Shown here: in pieces, positions 42,681 through 50,635 of the stretch
Position numbering within the stretch: the first letter of the stretch is position 1
Layout of the letters: every line of letters begins with the position of its first letter
Assembly: GCF_014596475.1 (NCBI RefSeq)
Contig: NZ_MECJ01000029.1
Location: 724,319-788,318, forward strand
From: Streptomyces sp. CBMA152
Lineage (GTDB): Bacteria; Actinomycetota; Actinomycetes; Streptomycetales; Streptomycetaceae
Length of the DNA stretch: 64,000 nucleotides
Direction of reading: 5' to 3'
The notes under the pieces: model-generated
What the model was told of the DNA's origin: nothing
What the model saw: the letters and a program-made list of their open reading frames with translations, nothing else
The model's database searches: none
Program-made: the position numbers and the translations under genes

Positions 42681-44903
42681 GTGGCCACGTTCCTCTACCG
42701 ACTCGGCAGATTCGCCTTCCGGCGCCGCCGCTATGTCGCCCTGGTGTGGGTGGCGCTGCTGTTCCTCGCCGGATTCGGCGCCGCGTCCGCCTCCACTCCT
42801 TCCGCCAGCTCCTTCTCGATGCCCGGCACCGAGGCCCAGAAGGCCTTCGATCTGCTGGAGAAGCGTTTCCCCGGGGGGAGCGCCGACGGCGCCACCGCCC
42901 GCATTGTTTTCAAGGCTCCCGCCGGCAAGACCATGAAGGACGCGGCCGAGAAGGCCGAGGTCAACAAGGTCCTCACGGATCTGCCCAAGGAGTCCAAGCA
43001 GGTCGCCTCCATCACGGACCCGTACAAGGCGAACGCCGTCTCCAAGGACGGTTCGACCGCGTACATATCCGTGAAGTACAAGGTCAACGGCATGGCCTTG
43101 GAGGAGCACGACAAGAAGTCGCTTGAGGACTCCGGCAAGGCGGCGCAGAAGGCCGGGCTCACCGTCGAGATCGGCGGTGACGCGCTCCAGGCCAAGCCCG
43201 AGACGGGCTCCGGCGAGATCATCGGTGTGGTGATCGCCGGCATCGTCCTGATGATCACCTTCGGCTCGCTGATCGCGGCCGGACTTCCGCTGATCACCGC
43301 CATCATCGGTGTCGGCATCGGTGTCTCCACGATCACCGCGCTCGCCAACGTCCTGGACCTCGGCAACACCACCTCGACGCTGGCCTCGATGATCGGCCTC
43401 GCGGTCGGCATCGACTACGCGCTCTTCATCGTCTCGCGCTACCGGGCCGAGCTCCGCGAGGGCCGCGAGCGCGAGGAAGCGATCGGCCGGGCCGTCGGAA
43501 CCGCCGGTTCCGCTGTCGTCTTCGCCGGTCTGACCGTCGTCATCGCGCTGTGCGGCCTCGCGGTCGTCAACATCCCGATGCTCACCAAGATGGGCGTGGC
43601 CGCGGCCGGTACGGTCGTGATCGCCGTACTGATCGCGCTCACCCTGATCCCGGCGGTGCTCGGCTTCGCGGGCAAGCGCGTCTTCGGGCGCCGCACCCGC
43701 AAGAAGATGGAGGCCGGCACGGTCGAGGACTCCAGCGAGGCCAAGCCCAACATGGGCACCCGCTGGTCCAGCTTCGTCCTGCGCAAGCCCATCTGGGTGC
43801 TGCTCGCCGGTGTGCTCGGGCTCGGCGCCATCGCCATCCCGGCCGCCTCGCTGGAGATGGGTCTGCCGGACGACGGCTCGCAGCCGACCTCCACGACCCA
43901 GCGCCGCGCCTACGACACCCTCTCCGACGGCTTCGGCCCGGGCTTCAACGGCCCGCTGATGATCGTCGTGGACGGCGCCAAGGCGTCCGGCGGTGCCAAG
44001 GCGGCGGCCGACAAGACGTCGGACACCATCAAGAAGCTGCCGGACGTGGCCGAGGTCCTGCCGCCGGCGCTCAACAAGGACGGCGACACCGCGACCATCA
44101 CGGTCATCCCGAAGTCGAAGCCGTCGTCCACGGACACCGAGGACCTGGTCCACTCGATCCGTGACGCGGGCAGCGGCATCAAGTCCGACACCAAGGCCGA
44201 GGTCCTGGTCACGGGCGCGACCGCGATGAACATCGACTTCTCGCAGCGCATGAACGACGCGCTGCTGCCCTACCTCGGGCTCGTGGTCGGTCTCGCGTTC
44301 CTGCTCCTGATGGTGGTCTTCCGCTCGATCCTGGTTCCGCTGAAGGCGGCCCTCGGCTTCCTGCTCTCGGTGGTCGCCGCCCTCGGCGCGGTCGTCGCGG
44401 TCTTCCAGTGGGGCTGGCTCGGCGGGCTGTTCGGGGTGGAGAACCCCGGCCCGATCATGTCGATGATGCCGATCTTCATGGTCGGTGTGGTCTTCGGTCT
44501 GGCCATGGACTACGAGGTCTTCCTCGTCACCCGTATGCGCGAGGCGTTCGTCCACGGCGAGCGTCCCGGTCAGGCGATCGTGACCGGTTTCCGGCACGGC
44601 GCCCGGGTGGTCACCGCCGCCGCGGTGATCATGATCGCGGTCTTCTCCGGCTTCATCGGGGCCAGCGACCAGATGATCAAGATGATCGGCTTCGCCCTCG
44701 CGATCGCGGTGTTCTTCGACGCGTTCGTGGTCCGTATGGCCATCGTCCCGGCGGTGCTCGCGCTGCTCGGCTCGAAGGCCTGGTGGCTGCCGAAGTGGCT
44801 CGACAAGGTCCTTCCGAACGTCGACGTCGAGGGCGAGGGCCTGAAGGCCCACGCCGAGAAGGCGTCCGACGGCGACGAGGACCGCGAGCTGGCGCGCGTC
44901 TGA
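42681..44903 (+). CDS. MMPL-family RND transporter
   Basis: 740 aa, full length for the family, with two repeats of one helix, an extracytoplasmic domain and five helices. N-terminal RRRRYVALVWVALLFLAGFGA; conserved GLAVGIDYALFIVSRYRAELREG (residues ~234-256) and VVFGLAMDYEVFLVTRMREAFVHG, both carrying the proton-relay Asp-Tyr pair. Exports lipids or drugs. GTG 42681 with GGGAG ten bases upstream. The C-terminus is a short charged tail. Confidence 0.94.
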   Translation: MATFLYRLGRFAFRRRRYVALVWVALLFLAGFGAASASTPSASSFSMPGTEAQKAFDLLEKRFPGGSADGATARIVFKAPAGKTMKDAAEKAEVNKVLTDLPKESKQVASITDPYKANAVSKDGSTAYISVKYKVNGMALEEHDKKSLEDSGKAAQKAGLTVEIGGDALQAKPETGSGEIIGVVIAGIVLMITFGSLIAAGLPLITAIIGVGIGVSTITALANVLDLGNTTSTLASMIGLAVGIDYALFIVSRYRAELREGREREEAIGRAVGTAGSAVVFAGLTVVIALCGLAVVNIPMLTKMGVAAAGTVVIAVLIALTLIPAVLGFAGKRVFGRRTRKKMEAGTVEDSSEAKPNMGTRWSSFVLRKPIWVLLAGVLGLGAIAIPAASLEMGLPDDGSQPTSTTQRRAYDTLSDGFGPGFNGPLMIVVDGAKASGGAKAAADKTSDTIKKLPDVAEVLPPALNKDGDTATITVIPKSKPSSTDTEDLVHSIRDAGSGIKSDTKAEVLVTGATAMNIDFSQRMNDALLPYLGLVVGLAFLLLMVVFRSILVPLKAALGFLLSVVAALGAVVAVFQWGWLGGLFGVENPGPIMSMMPIFMVGVVFGLAMDYEVFLVTRMREAFVHGERPGQAIVTGFRHGARVVTAAAVIMIAVFSGFIGASDQMIKMIGFALAIAVFFDAFVVRMAIVPAVLALLGSKAWWLPKWLDKVLPNVDVEGEGLKAHAEKASDGDEDRELARV

Positions 44904-44957
44904 CCCGACGCCGCCCCTGGACGCCCACGGCCTGTGGGGACGGGACCGTGGGGCGTT

Positions 44958-44996
44958 GAGCCGGCCCCCTACGCATCACGCGTGGGGGGCCGGCTC
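44958..44996. terminator. Bidirectional terminator
   Basis: GAGCCGGCCCCCTACGC and GCGTGGGGGGCCGGCTC form a long stem around ATCAC between the MMPL gene and the convergent ssgE, followed by TCTT. Confidence 0.9.
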
Positions 44997-45015
44997 TCTT
45001 CGTGCGTACGCTCTC

Positions 45016-45366
45016 CTACGCCCGGCCACTGGATGCGGGCGTCACGCTGTACGTACGCCGCAGGAAGCGGACCAGCGGCGAACTGTCGAACTGGACCACC
45101 GCGACGCCGTCCGGCGAATGGAACTCCAGGACGGTCTGGGCCCGCCCGCACGGCCACACGCCGACGTCGCCGCCGCGCGCCGGGCCGCGCAGACCGGCCT
45201 CCAGGAGCGAGCGCGGGAAGACCCAGTCGTTGCCGCCGGGGAACTCGAAACGCACGGTCAGCGGGTCCTCTGCGGGGTCGTAGCGCAGGGCGACGGGGAC
45301 GGGTCGGTGGTGCGGGGCGTCCGTGACGATCCTCGCTCGGGCGTGCTCCTCGACGGCGGGGGACAT
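45016..45366 (-). CDS. ssgE: SsgA-like sporulation/cell-division protein, probably SsgE
   Basis: 116 aa SsgA-like protein; these control septum placement and spore maturation in Streptomyces. Characteristic segments: PVALRYDPAEDPLTVRFEFP, WVFPRSLLEAGLRGPARGGDVGVWPCG and a C-terminal LVRFLRRTYSVTP. Shorter than SsgA/SsgB (~135-140 aa). The SsgE assignment rests on its position beside cbiM and on remembered S. coelicolor gene order. ATG 45366. Confidence 0.82.
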   Translation of the reverse strand: MSPAVEEHARARIVTDAPHHRPVPVALRYDPAEDPLTVRFEFPGGNDWVFPRSLLEAGLRGPARGGDVGVWPCGRAQTVLEFHSPDGVAVVQFDSSPLVRFLRRTYSVTPASSGRA

Positions 45367-45482
45367 CGGTCGCTCCTCACGCTCACTGTGCGCAGCTTTT
45401 CATACTCTTTGTAATTAAATGTCGCATATTTTCGGGGGCGCGCCGGGCGGGCGAGCGCTTGTTATTAGTCACTCGTACGCTC

Positions 45483-45499
45483 TTGCAAGCCATTCGCAG
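45483..45499 (+). promoter_or_regulatory. Nur-box-like nickel operator
   Basis: TTGCAA-GCCAT-TCGCAG: left half matches the Streptomyces Nur consensus (tTGCaa-N5-ttGCaa) fully, the right half at four of six positions, with the correct 5-base spacer. It lies 67 bases upstream of cbiM. A cobalamin riboswitch was looked for and not seen. Confidence 0.5.
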
Positions 45500-45565
45500 G
45501 TGCACGACTATCATCGAACGGCTCAGCCCCCGATCCCGTCGACCCGGCCCCTGCGGAGACCACCC

Positions 45566-46627
45566 ATGCATGTCCCGGACGGATTCATCAACGCCCCCGT
45601 CTCCGCGGTAGCCGGAGTCGGCGCGGCCTGCGCGATCGCCGTCAGCCTGCGCGGGGCACGGCGTGAACTCGACGAGCGGACGGCCCCGCTCGCGGGCCTG
45701 GTGGCGGCGTTCATCTTCGCCGTCCAGATGCTCAACTTCCCGGTCGCGGCGGGCACCAGCGGCCATCTGCTCGGCGGCGCGCTGGCGGCGATACTCGTCG
45801 GCCCGTACACCGGTGTCCTCTGCGTCTCGGTCGTGCTCCTGATGCAGGGCATCCTCTTCGCCGACGGCGGTCTGACCGCGCTCGGCGTCAACATCTCCGA
45901 CATGGCGATCACGACGACGGTCGTCGCGTACGCCGTCTTCCGCGGCCTGGTCAAGGTGCTGCCCCGCAAGCGGCGCTCGATCACCGTCGCCTCCTTCGTC
46001 GCCGCGCTCATCTCCGTACCGGCCGCAGCCCTCACCTTCACCGCGATCTACGCGCTGGGCGGCACCACCGACGTCCCGATCGGCAAGGTGCTCACCGCGA
46101 TGGTCGGCGTGCACGTCCTCATCGGCATCGGCGAGGCGGCGATCACCGCGCTGACCGTGGGTGCGGTCATCGCCGTACGGCCCGACCTCGTCCACGGGGC
46201 GCGCGGGCTCACCGTCCCGCTGCAGCTCCGGGTGGGCGGCGAACTGATCGACGCCCCCGCACCCCAGCGCGTACCCGCCGCCGCGCGGTCCACTCGCCGG
46301 GTGCGGGCGGTGTTCGTCTTCGCCGCGCTGCTGCTGGCCGGATTCGTCTCCTTCTACGCCTCCGCCTCGCCCGACGGCCTGGAGAAGGTGGCCCACGACA
46401 AGGGCATCGACACCAAGACGAAGAAGCACGCCACCGAGAGCTCGCCGCTCGCCGGTTACTCGGTCAAGGACATCGGCAACAACCGGGTGGCCACGGGCCT
46501 CGCGGGCATGATCGGCGTCGGGGTCACCGTGGGCGTCGGCAGCGGCATCTTCTGGGTGGTGCGCCGCCGCAAGGGCACCCTCGCCGACGCGACCCCCACC
46601 GCGATCCCCGAGACGGAGAAGGTCTGA
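45566..46627 (+). CDS. cbiM: ECF cobalt/nickel transporter substrate subunit, CbiM-CbiN fusion
   Basis: 353 aa. It starts MHVPDGF: in CbiM/NikM the second-residue His and the free N-terminus bind the metal, which fixes the start at ATG 45566. Residues 1-215 form the CbiM core (about seven helices, with AAGTSGHLLGGALAAILVGP). Residues ~250-353 form a CbiN/NikN-like part: a helix, an extracytoplasmic loop ending SPLAGYSVKDIGN, and a last helix. Nickel versus cobalt cannot be decided from sequence; a Nur-like box suggests nickel. Confidence 0.9.
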   Translation: MHVPDGFINAPVSAVAGVGAACAIAVSLRGARRELDERTAPLAGLVAAFIFAVQMLNFPVAAGTSGHLLGGALAAILVGPYTGVLCVSVVLLMQGILFADGGLTALGVNISDMAITTTVVAYAVFRGLVKVLPRKRRSITVASFVAALISVPAAALTFTAIYALGGTTDVPIGKVLTAMVGVHVLIGIGEAAITALTVGAVIAVRPDLVHGARGLTVPLQLRVGGELIDAPAPQRVPAAARSTRRVRAVFVFAALLLAGFVSFYASASPDGLEKVAHDKGIDTKTKKHATESSPLAGYSVKDIGNNRVATGLAGMIGVGVTVGVGSGIFWVVRRRKGTLADATPTAIPETEKV

Positions 46628-46628
46628 C

Positions 46629-47390
46629 ATGGGCGCGGGTCACGCGCACAAGCTCTACCGGCAGGACGCCTCACCGGTCCACGACCTGCCTCCGCACTGC
46701 AAGATCGCGGCCAGCTTCCTCTTCGTGATCGTGGTCGTCTCGACCCCGCGCGAGGCGATGTGGGCGTTCGGGCTGTACGCGGTGCTGCTCGGCGTCGTCG
46801 CGACGGCGGCCCGCATCCCGGTCGGCTTCCTGCTCAAGCGGCTCCTGATCGAGATCCCGTTCGTGGCGTTCGCGGTCCTGATGCCGTTCGTGGTGCCCGG
46901 GGACAAGGTGCATGTGCTCGGCCTGGCGCTGAGCGAGAACGGTCTGTGGGGCGCGTGGAACGTGCTGGCCAAGGGCACGCTCGGGGTCGCGGCCTCGGTG
47001 ATCCTCGCCTCCACGACCGACCTGCGGGCGCTGCTGCTCGGCCTCCAGCGCCTGCGGCTCCCGTCCCTGCTCGTCCAGATCGCCTCGTTCATGATCCGCT
47101 ACGGCGATGTCATCACGGACGAGATGCGCCGGATGTCCATCGCCCGCCGCTCGCGCGGCTTCGAGGCGAAGGGCGTGAAGGCCTGGAGCGTGCTTGCCAA
47201 GTCGGCGGGCGCGCTCTTCATCCGCTCGTACGAACGCGGCGAGCGGGTGCATCTGGCCATGGTCAGCCGCGGTTACGCGGGCTCGATACCGGTCATCGAC
47301 GAGGTGACGGCGACCGGTGCGCAATGGCGTTACGCGGCGGCGCTCCCCGCGTCGGCTCTAGTCGTCTGTCTGTTGGGGTGGACCCTGTGA
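46629..47390 (+). CDS. cbiQ: ECF transporter transmembrane subunit CbiQ/EcfT
   Basis: 253 aa. About five to six helices; PPHCKIAASFLFVIVVVSTP at the N-terminus, and the two coupling motifs SIARRSRGF and MVSRGYAGS (Ala/Ser-Arg-Gly type), which contact the ATPase. ATG 46629 lies 2 bases after the cbiM stop. Couples CbiO to the substrate subunit. Confidence 0.92.
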   Translation: MGAGHAHKLYRQDASPVHDLPPHCKIAASFLFVIVVVSTPREAMWAFGLYAVLLGVVATAARIPVGFLLKRLLIEIPFVAFAVLMPFVVPGDKVHVLGLALSENGLWGAWNVLAKGTLGVAASVILASTTDLRALLLGLQRLRLPSLLVQIASFMIRYGDVITDEMRRMSIARRSRGFEAKGVKAWSVLAKSAGALFIRSYERGERVHLAMVSRGYAGSIPVIDEVTATGAQWRYAAALPASALVVCLLGWTL

Positions 47391-48172
47391 ACACGTCTTC
47401 CGAGACTCCCTCTTCTGCTGCCGCTCCCGCTTCGCTTGAGGTCAGCGGGCTCGCCTTCGCCTATCCGGACGGCCACCAGGCGCTGTTCGGCGTCGACCTG
47501 ACGGTCGCGCGCGGCGAGCGCGTCGCGCTGCTCGGGCCGAACGGCGCCGGCAAGACCACCCTCGTCCTGCACCTCAACGGCATCCTGACCGGTGGCGCGG
47601 GCACGGTGACGGTGGCCGGTCTTCCGGTCGAGAAACGCAACCTCGCCGAGATCCGGCGCCGGGTCGGCATCGTCTTCCAGGATCCCGACGACCAGCTCTT
47701 CATGCCCACCGTCCGCGAGGACGTGGCGTTCGGGCCGGCCGCGTCGGGGATGCGGGGGCCGGAGCTGGAGGCGCGGGTGCGCGCCGCGCTGGAGCAGGTG
47801 GGGATGGCGGAGTTCGCCGACCGGCCGCCGCACCACCTCTCCTTCGGCCAGCGCCGCCGCGTGGCCGTGGCGACCGTGCTCGCGATGGAGCCGGAGATCC
47901 TGGTCCTGGACGAGCCGTCGTCCAACCTGGACCCCGCGTCGCGGCGCGAACTGGCCGACATCCTGCGGACGTTGGACGTGACGGTCCTGATGGTCACGCA
48001 CGACCTGCCGTACGCGCTTGAGCTGTGCCCCCGGTCGGTGATTCTCAGTGGTGGGGCGATCGCTGTGGACGGGAAGACCGCGGATGTCCTGTCGGACGAG
48101 GAGCTGATGCGGACGCATCGGCTTGAGCTGCCGTTCGGGTTCGATCCTCGGGCGGTGTCCACGAAGGCGTAG
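47387..48172 (+). CDS. cbiO: ECF transporter ATPase CbiO
   Basis: 261 aa. Walker A GPNGAGKTT (residues ~45-53), Q-loop IVFQDPDDQLF (typical of EcfA/CbiO), signature LSFGQRRRVAVATVLAMEPEI, Walker B ILVLDEPSSNLDP and switch His in VTHDLPYALE. GTG 47387 overlaps the cbiQ stop in GTGA. Energises metal uptake for B12 enzymes or nickel proteins such as urease or SodN. Confidence 0.93.
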   Translation: MNTSSETPSSAAAPASLEVSGLAFAYPDGHQALFGVDLTVARGERVALLGPNGAGKTTLVLHLNGILTGGAGTVTVAGLPVEKRNLAEIRRRVGIVFQDPDDQLFMPTVREDVAFGPAASGMRGPELEARVRAALEQVGMAEFADRPPHHLSFGQRRRVAVATVLAMEPEILVLDEPSSNLDPASRRELADILRTLDVTVLMVTHDLPYALELCPRSVILSGGAIAVDGKTADVLSDEELMRTHRLELPFGFDPRAVSTKA

Positions 48173-48200
48173 CGCTTCGCGGGGCGGGTTGTTTGGGTGC

Positions 48201-48241
48201 GGGGCGGTGGGGGCTGCGGTTCTTTTTCCCCACCCCGCCCC
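48201..48241 (+). terminator. Probable terminator after cbiO
   Basis: GGGGCGGTGGGGG and CCCCACCCCGCCCC can pair with one bulge, enclosing a TTCTTTTT-containing loop. Weaker evidence than the other terminators because the sequence is low complexity. Confidence 0.45.
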
Positions 48242-48273
48242 TTCCCGAAAGCCCTGGGCGGGCGGCCTGGGTC

Positions 48274-48321
48274 TTCGTCTGCGGACCGTGCTGGGCTGGT
48301 CGCGCAGTTCCCCGCGCCCCT
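48274..48321 (-). repeat. Dispersed short repeat, copy C (inverted)
   Basis: Contains GGTCGCGCAGTTCCCCGCGC, the complement of the core, with CTGCGGACC upstream of it. In the sense of the minus-strand hydrolase it starts seven bases after the stop codon. Confidence 0.85.
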
Positions 48322-48327
48322 AGGGGG

Positions 48328-49497
48328 TTACTTCGTGGCCTCGATGGATGCTCGTACCGCTCGCACCAGCGCCTGTGCTCGTGGGTCCGCCGTTACGTTT
48401 TTCTGGTGGCCGTTGGTGACGTAGCCGAAGGCCACGCCCGACTCGGGGTCGGCGAAGCCCAGGGAGCCGCCTCGGCCGGGGTGGCCGAAGGAGCCGGGGG
48501 ACAGGAGCGGGGACGCCGGGCCGTGGAGCATGAAGCCGAGGCCGAAGCGGGTGCCCACGACCAGGACCCGGTCCATCCCGGCCGACTCCTCCGTCCGCGC
48601 GAGCGCGATCGTCGCGGGGGCGAACAGACGGCGGCCGTCCACCTCGCCGAGGGTCGCCGCGTAGATACGGGCGAGGCCGCGAGCCGTGGACACGCCTGTC
48701 GCGGCGGGGAGTTCGGCGCCGCGGTAGACGGGGTCGTTCTCGTCCGGGAGCGGGTCGATCGCGCCGAACGCCCGGCGGGTCAGCGACGTCGGGTCCGCGT
48801 ACGCCTCCACGACCGAGCGCTTGGGCCGTGTCGTGATCGCCCCCGCCACCCGCGGCGTCTCCACCGGGCCGACGCGGCCCACCCGGTGCGCCTCCTCGTC
48901 CGGCAGCCCGATCCAGAAGTCGGCGGCCAGCGGCCGGGCGATCTCCTCGGCGACCCAGCGGCCGAGGGTGCGGCCGGTGACGCGGCGCACCAGCTCGCCG
49001 AGCAGCCAGCTGTACGTCTGGGCGTGGTAGCCGTGGTCGGTGCCGGGCTCCCAGACGGGTGCCTGCGCGGCGACGGCGGCTGGACCCGACTCGCCGTCGG
49101 CGGCCTCGGCGGTCGTGAGGGGGCGGTCCAGTACGGGCACGCCGGCGCGGTGCGAGAGCAGATGACGCACCAGGGTGCGGTCCTTGCCGTTGGCCTTGAA
49201 CTCGGGCCAGTACGTGGCGACGGGCGCGTCCAGGTCCAACTGGCCGCGCTGGTGCAGCAGCAGGGGGACGGCGGCGGCCACGCCCTTGGTGACGGAGCGC
49301 ACGATCTGGACGGTGTCGACGGCCCAGGGCGCGGTGCCGTCCACGTCGCGGGTGCCGCCCCACAGGTCGACGGTCTTGCGGCCGTGGTGGTAGACGGCGA
49401 CGGCCGCGCCGCGCTCGCCGCCCTGCTCGAAGTTACGGATGAAGGCGTCCCTGACCGACTCGAACCCCGGGTCCACGGTGCCCCGCACGTCCACCAC
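48328..49497 (-). CDS. Beta-lactamase-fold serine hydrolase (class C/EstB-like)
   Basis: 389 aa. Ser-x-x-Lys at IVRSVTKGVAAAVP (Ser about residue 69), YSWLLGELVRRVTGRTLG with the Tyr of the YxN-type motif, and a late HP/GG region (GSFGHPGRGGSLGFADPESG) equivalent to the KTG/HxG box. These EstB-like enzymes hydrolyse esters or D-amino peptides rather than beta-lactams. No signal peptide. GTG 49497 is chosen for GGGAG five bases upstream; further starts at 49494, 49503 and 49545 are possible. Confidence 0.85.
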   Translation of the reverse strand: MVDVRGTVDPGFESVRDAFIRNFEQGGERGAAVAVYHHGRKTVDLWGGTRDVDGTAPWAVDTVQIVRSVTKGVAAAVPLLLHQRGQLDLDAPVATYWPEFKANGKDRTLVRHLLSHRAGVPVLDRPLTTAEAADGESGPAAVAAQAPVWEPGTDHGYHAQTYSWLLGELVRRVTGRTLGRWVAEEIARPLAADFWIGLPDEEAHRVGRVGPVETPRVAGAITTRPKRSVVEAYADPTSLTRRAFGAIDPLPDENDPVYRGAELPAATGVSTARGLARIYAATLGEVDGRRLFAPATIALARTEESAGMDRVLVVGTRFGLGFMLHGPASPLLSPGSFGHPGRGGSLGFADPESGVAFGYVTNGHQKNVTADPRAQALVRAVRASIEATK

Positions 49498-49605
49498 TGC
49501 CACTCCCACGTCCCGAGTGCGCCCTTGCTGACGCACGCGGTCCATTCAACGTGGTGGGCTGAATCGATTCTTCCCCGCCCCTAGGAGGGCCCGAAGGGCC
49601 CATTA

Positions 49606-49657
49606 AGGGGCGCGGGGAACTGCGCGACCAGCCCAAAGGCGGCCCGCAGCCGAAAAA
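49606..49657 (+). repeat. Dispersed short repeat, copy D
   Basis: GGGGCGCGGGGAACTGCGCG core, then ACCAGCCC, a short spacer and GGCCCGCAGCCGAAAAACG. It sits 15 bases beyond the stop of the DMT transporter (minus strand). Confidence 0.9.
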
Positions 49658-49672
49658 CGGGGCCCGGCGCAG

Positions 49673-50524
49673 TCACCCCGCCCGCAGCATCAGCCCGATC
49701 CCCACCACCATCAGCCCCGCCGCCGCGATCCTCGGCGCCCCGAAGCGTTCCTTGAAGAACACCGCGCCGATCGCCGCCCCCACGATGATGCTCGACTCCC
49801 GCAGCGCGGCCACCGGAGCGAGCGGCGCGCGGGTCTGGGCCCACAGGACCAGGCCGTACGCCGTCATGGACAGCGCCGCCCCGAGCAGACCCCGTACCGC
49901 GTACGGCCGCAGCTGCGCCCACAGCGCGCCCCGGCGGCTGTACCAGGCGTACGCCGGGATCAGCAGCCCCTCCAGGATCATCAGCCACGCGATGTAGCCG
50001 ATGGGGGTGTGGGCGGCGCGTACGCCCACGCCGTCCACCACCGTGTACGACGCGATCGAGAGGCCGGTCGCGAGCGCGGCGAGGAGCGCTGGCCAGTGCG
50101 GCCGCGCGCCCGAGCCCCGGATGCCCCACAGGGCGACCCCGACCAGGCCCGCCGAGGCGACGGCCACCCCGGCCGCCTGCCACGCGTTCAGGCTCTCGCC
50201 GACGAAGACCACCGCGAGGACGGTCACCACCAGCGGTGCCGTGCCGCGCGCGATCGGATACATCTGCCCGAAGTCGCCCAGGCTGAACGACCGCATGAGC
50301 AGCACCTGGTAGCCGATGTGCAGCAGCGCCGAGGCGATCAGATACGGCCAGGCGCCGCCGGACGGCACTGGCGAGAACGCCGCCAGCGCCGCGCCGATCA
50401 CCGAAGCCCCGCCGCCGATCAGGGTGAACGCGACGAGCTGGTCCTTGATTGCGTGCGCCATCGCGTTCCACGCGGCGTGCGTGAAGGCGGCCACCAGCAC
50501 CGCGACGACAACGAGCAGGCTCAT
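49673..50524 (-). CDS. EamA/DMT-family transporter
   Basis: 283 aa, about ten transmembrane helices in two EamA repeats (MSLLVVVAVLVAAFTHAAWNA; ... LRESSIIVGAAIGAVFFKERFG). Related to YoaV/RhaT-like metabolite exporters. ATG 50524 begins the first helix; the longer frame adds an unlikely N-terminus. Substrate unknown. Confidence 0.85.
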   Translation of the reverse strand: MSLLVVVAVLVAAFTHAAWNAMAHAIKDQLVAFTLIGGGASVIGAALAAFSPVPSGGAWPYLIASALLHIGYQVLLMRSFSLGDFGQMYPIARGTAPLVVTVLAVVFVGESLNAWQAAGVAVASAGLVGVALWGIRGSGARPHWPALLAALATGLSIASYTVVDGVGVRAAHTPIGYIAWLMILEGLLIPAYAWYSRRGALWAQLRPYAVRGLLGAALSMTAYGLVLWAQTRAPLAPVAALRESSIIVGAAIGAVFFKERFGAPRIAAAGLMVVGIGLMLRAG

Positions 50525-50635
50525 ATACGGGTGTCCTGCGCGTAAGGGGGTTGCTGTGAGCTCATGGATCCGCACGCTAGCGGTGGTTGTACGGGGCACG
50601 CGACGACGTTTTCGTCACAGCGGTGGACCCTGGCC

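Noticed and set aside
45367..45565. Cobalamin riboswitch upstream of cbiM
   Set aside because: No B12-box-like sequence or suitable structure was seen; a Nur-like site fits better.
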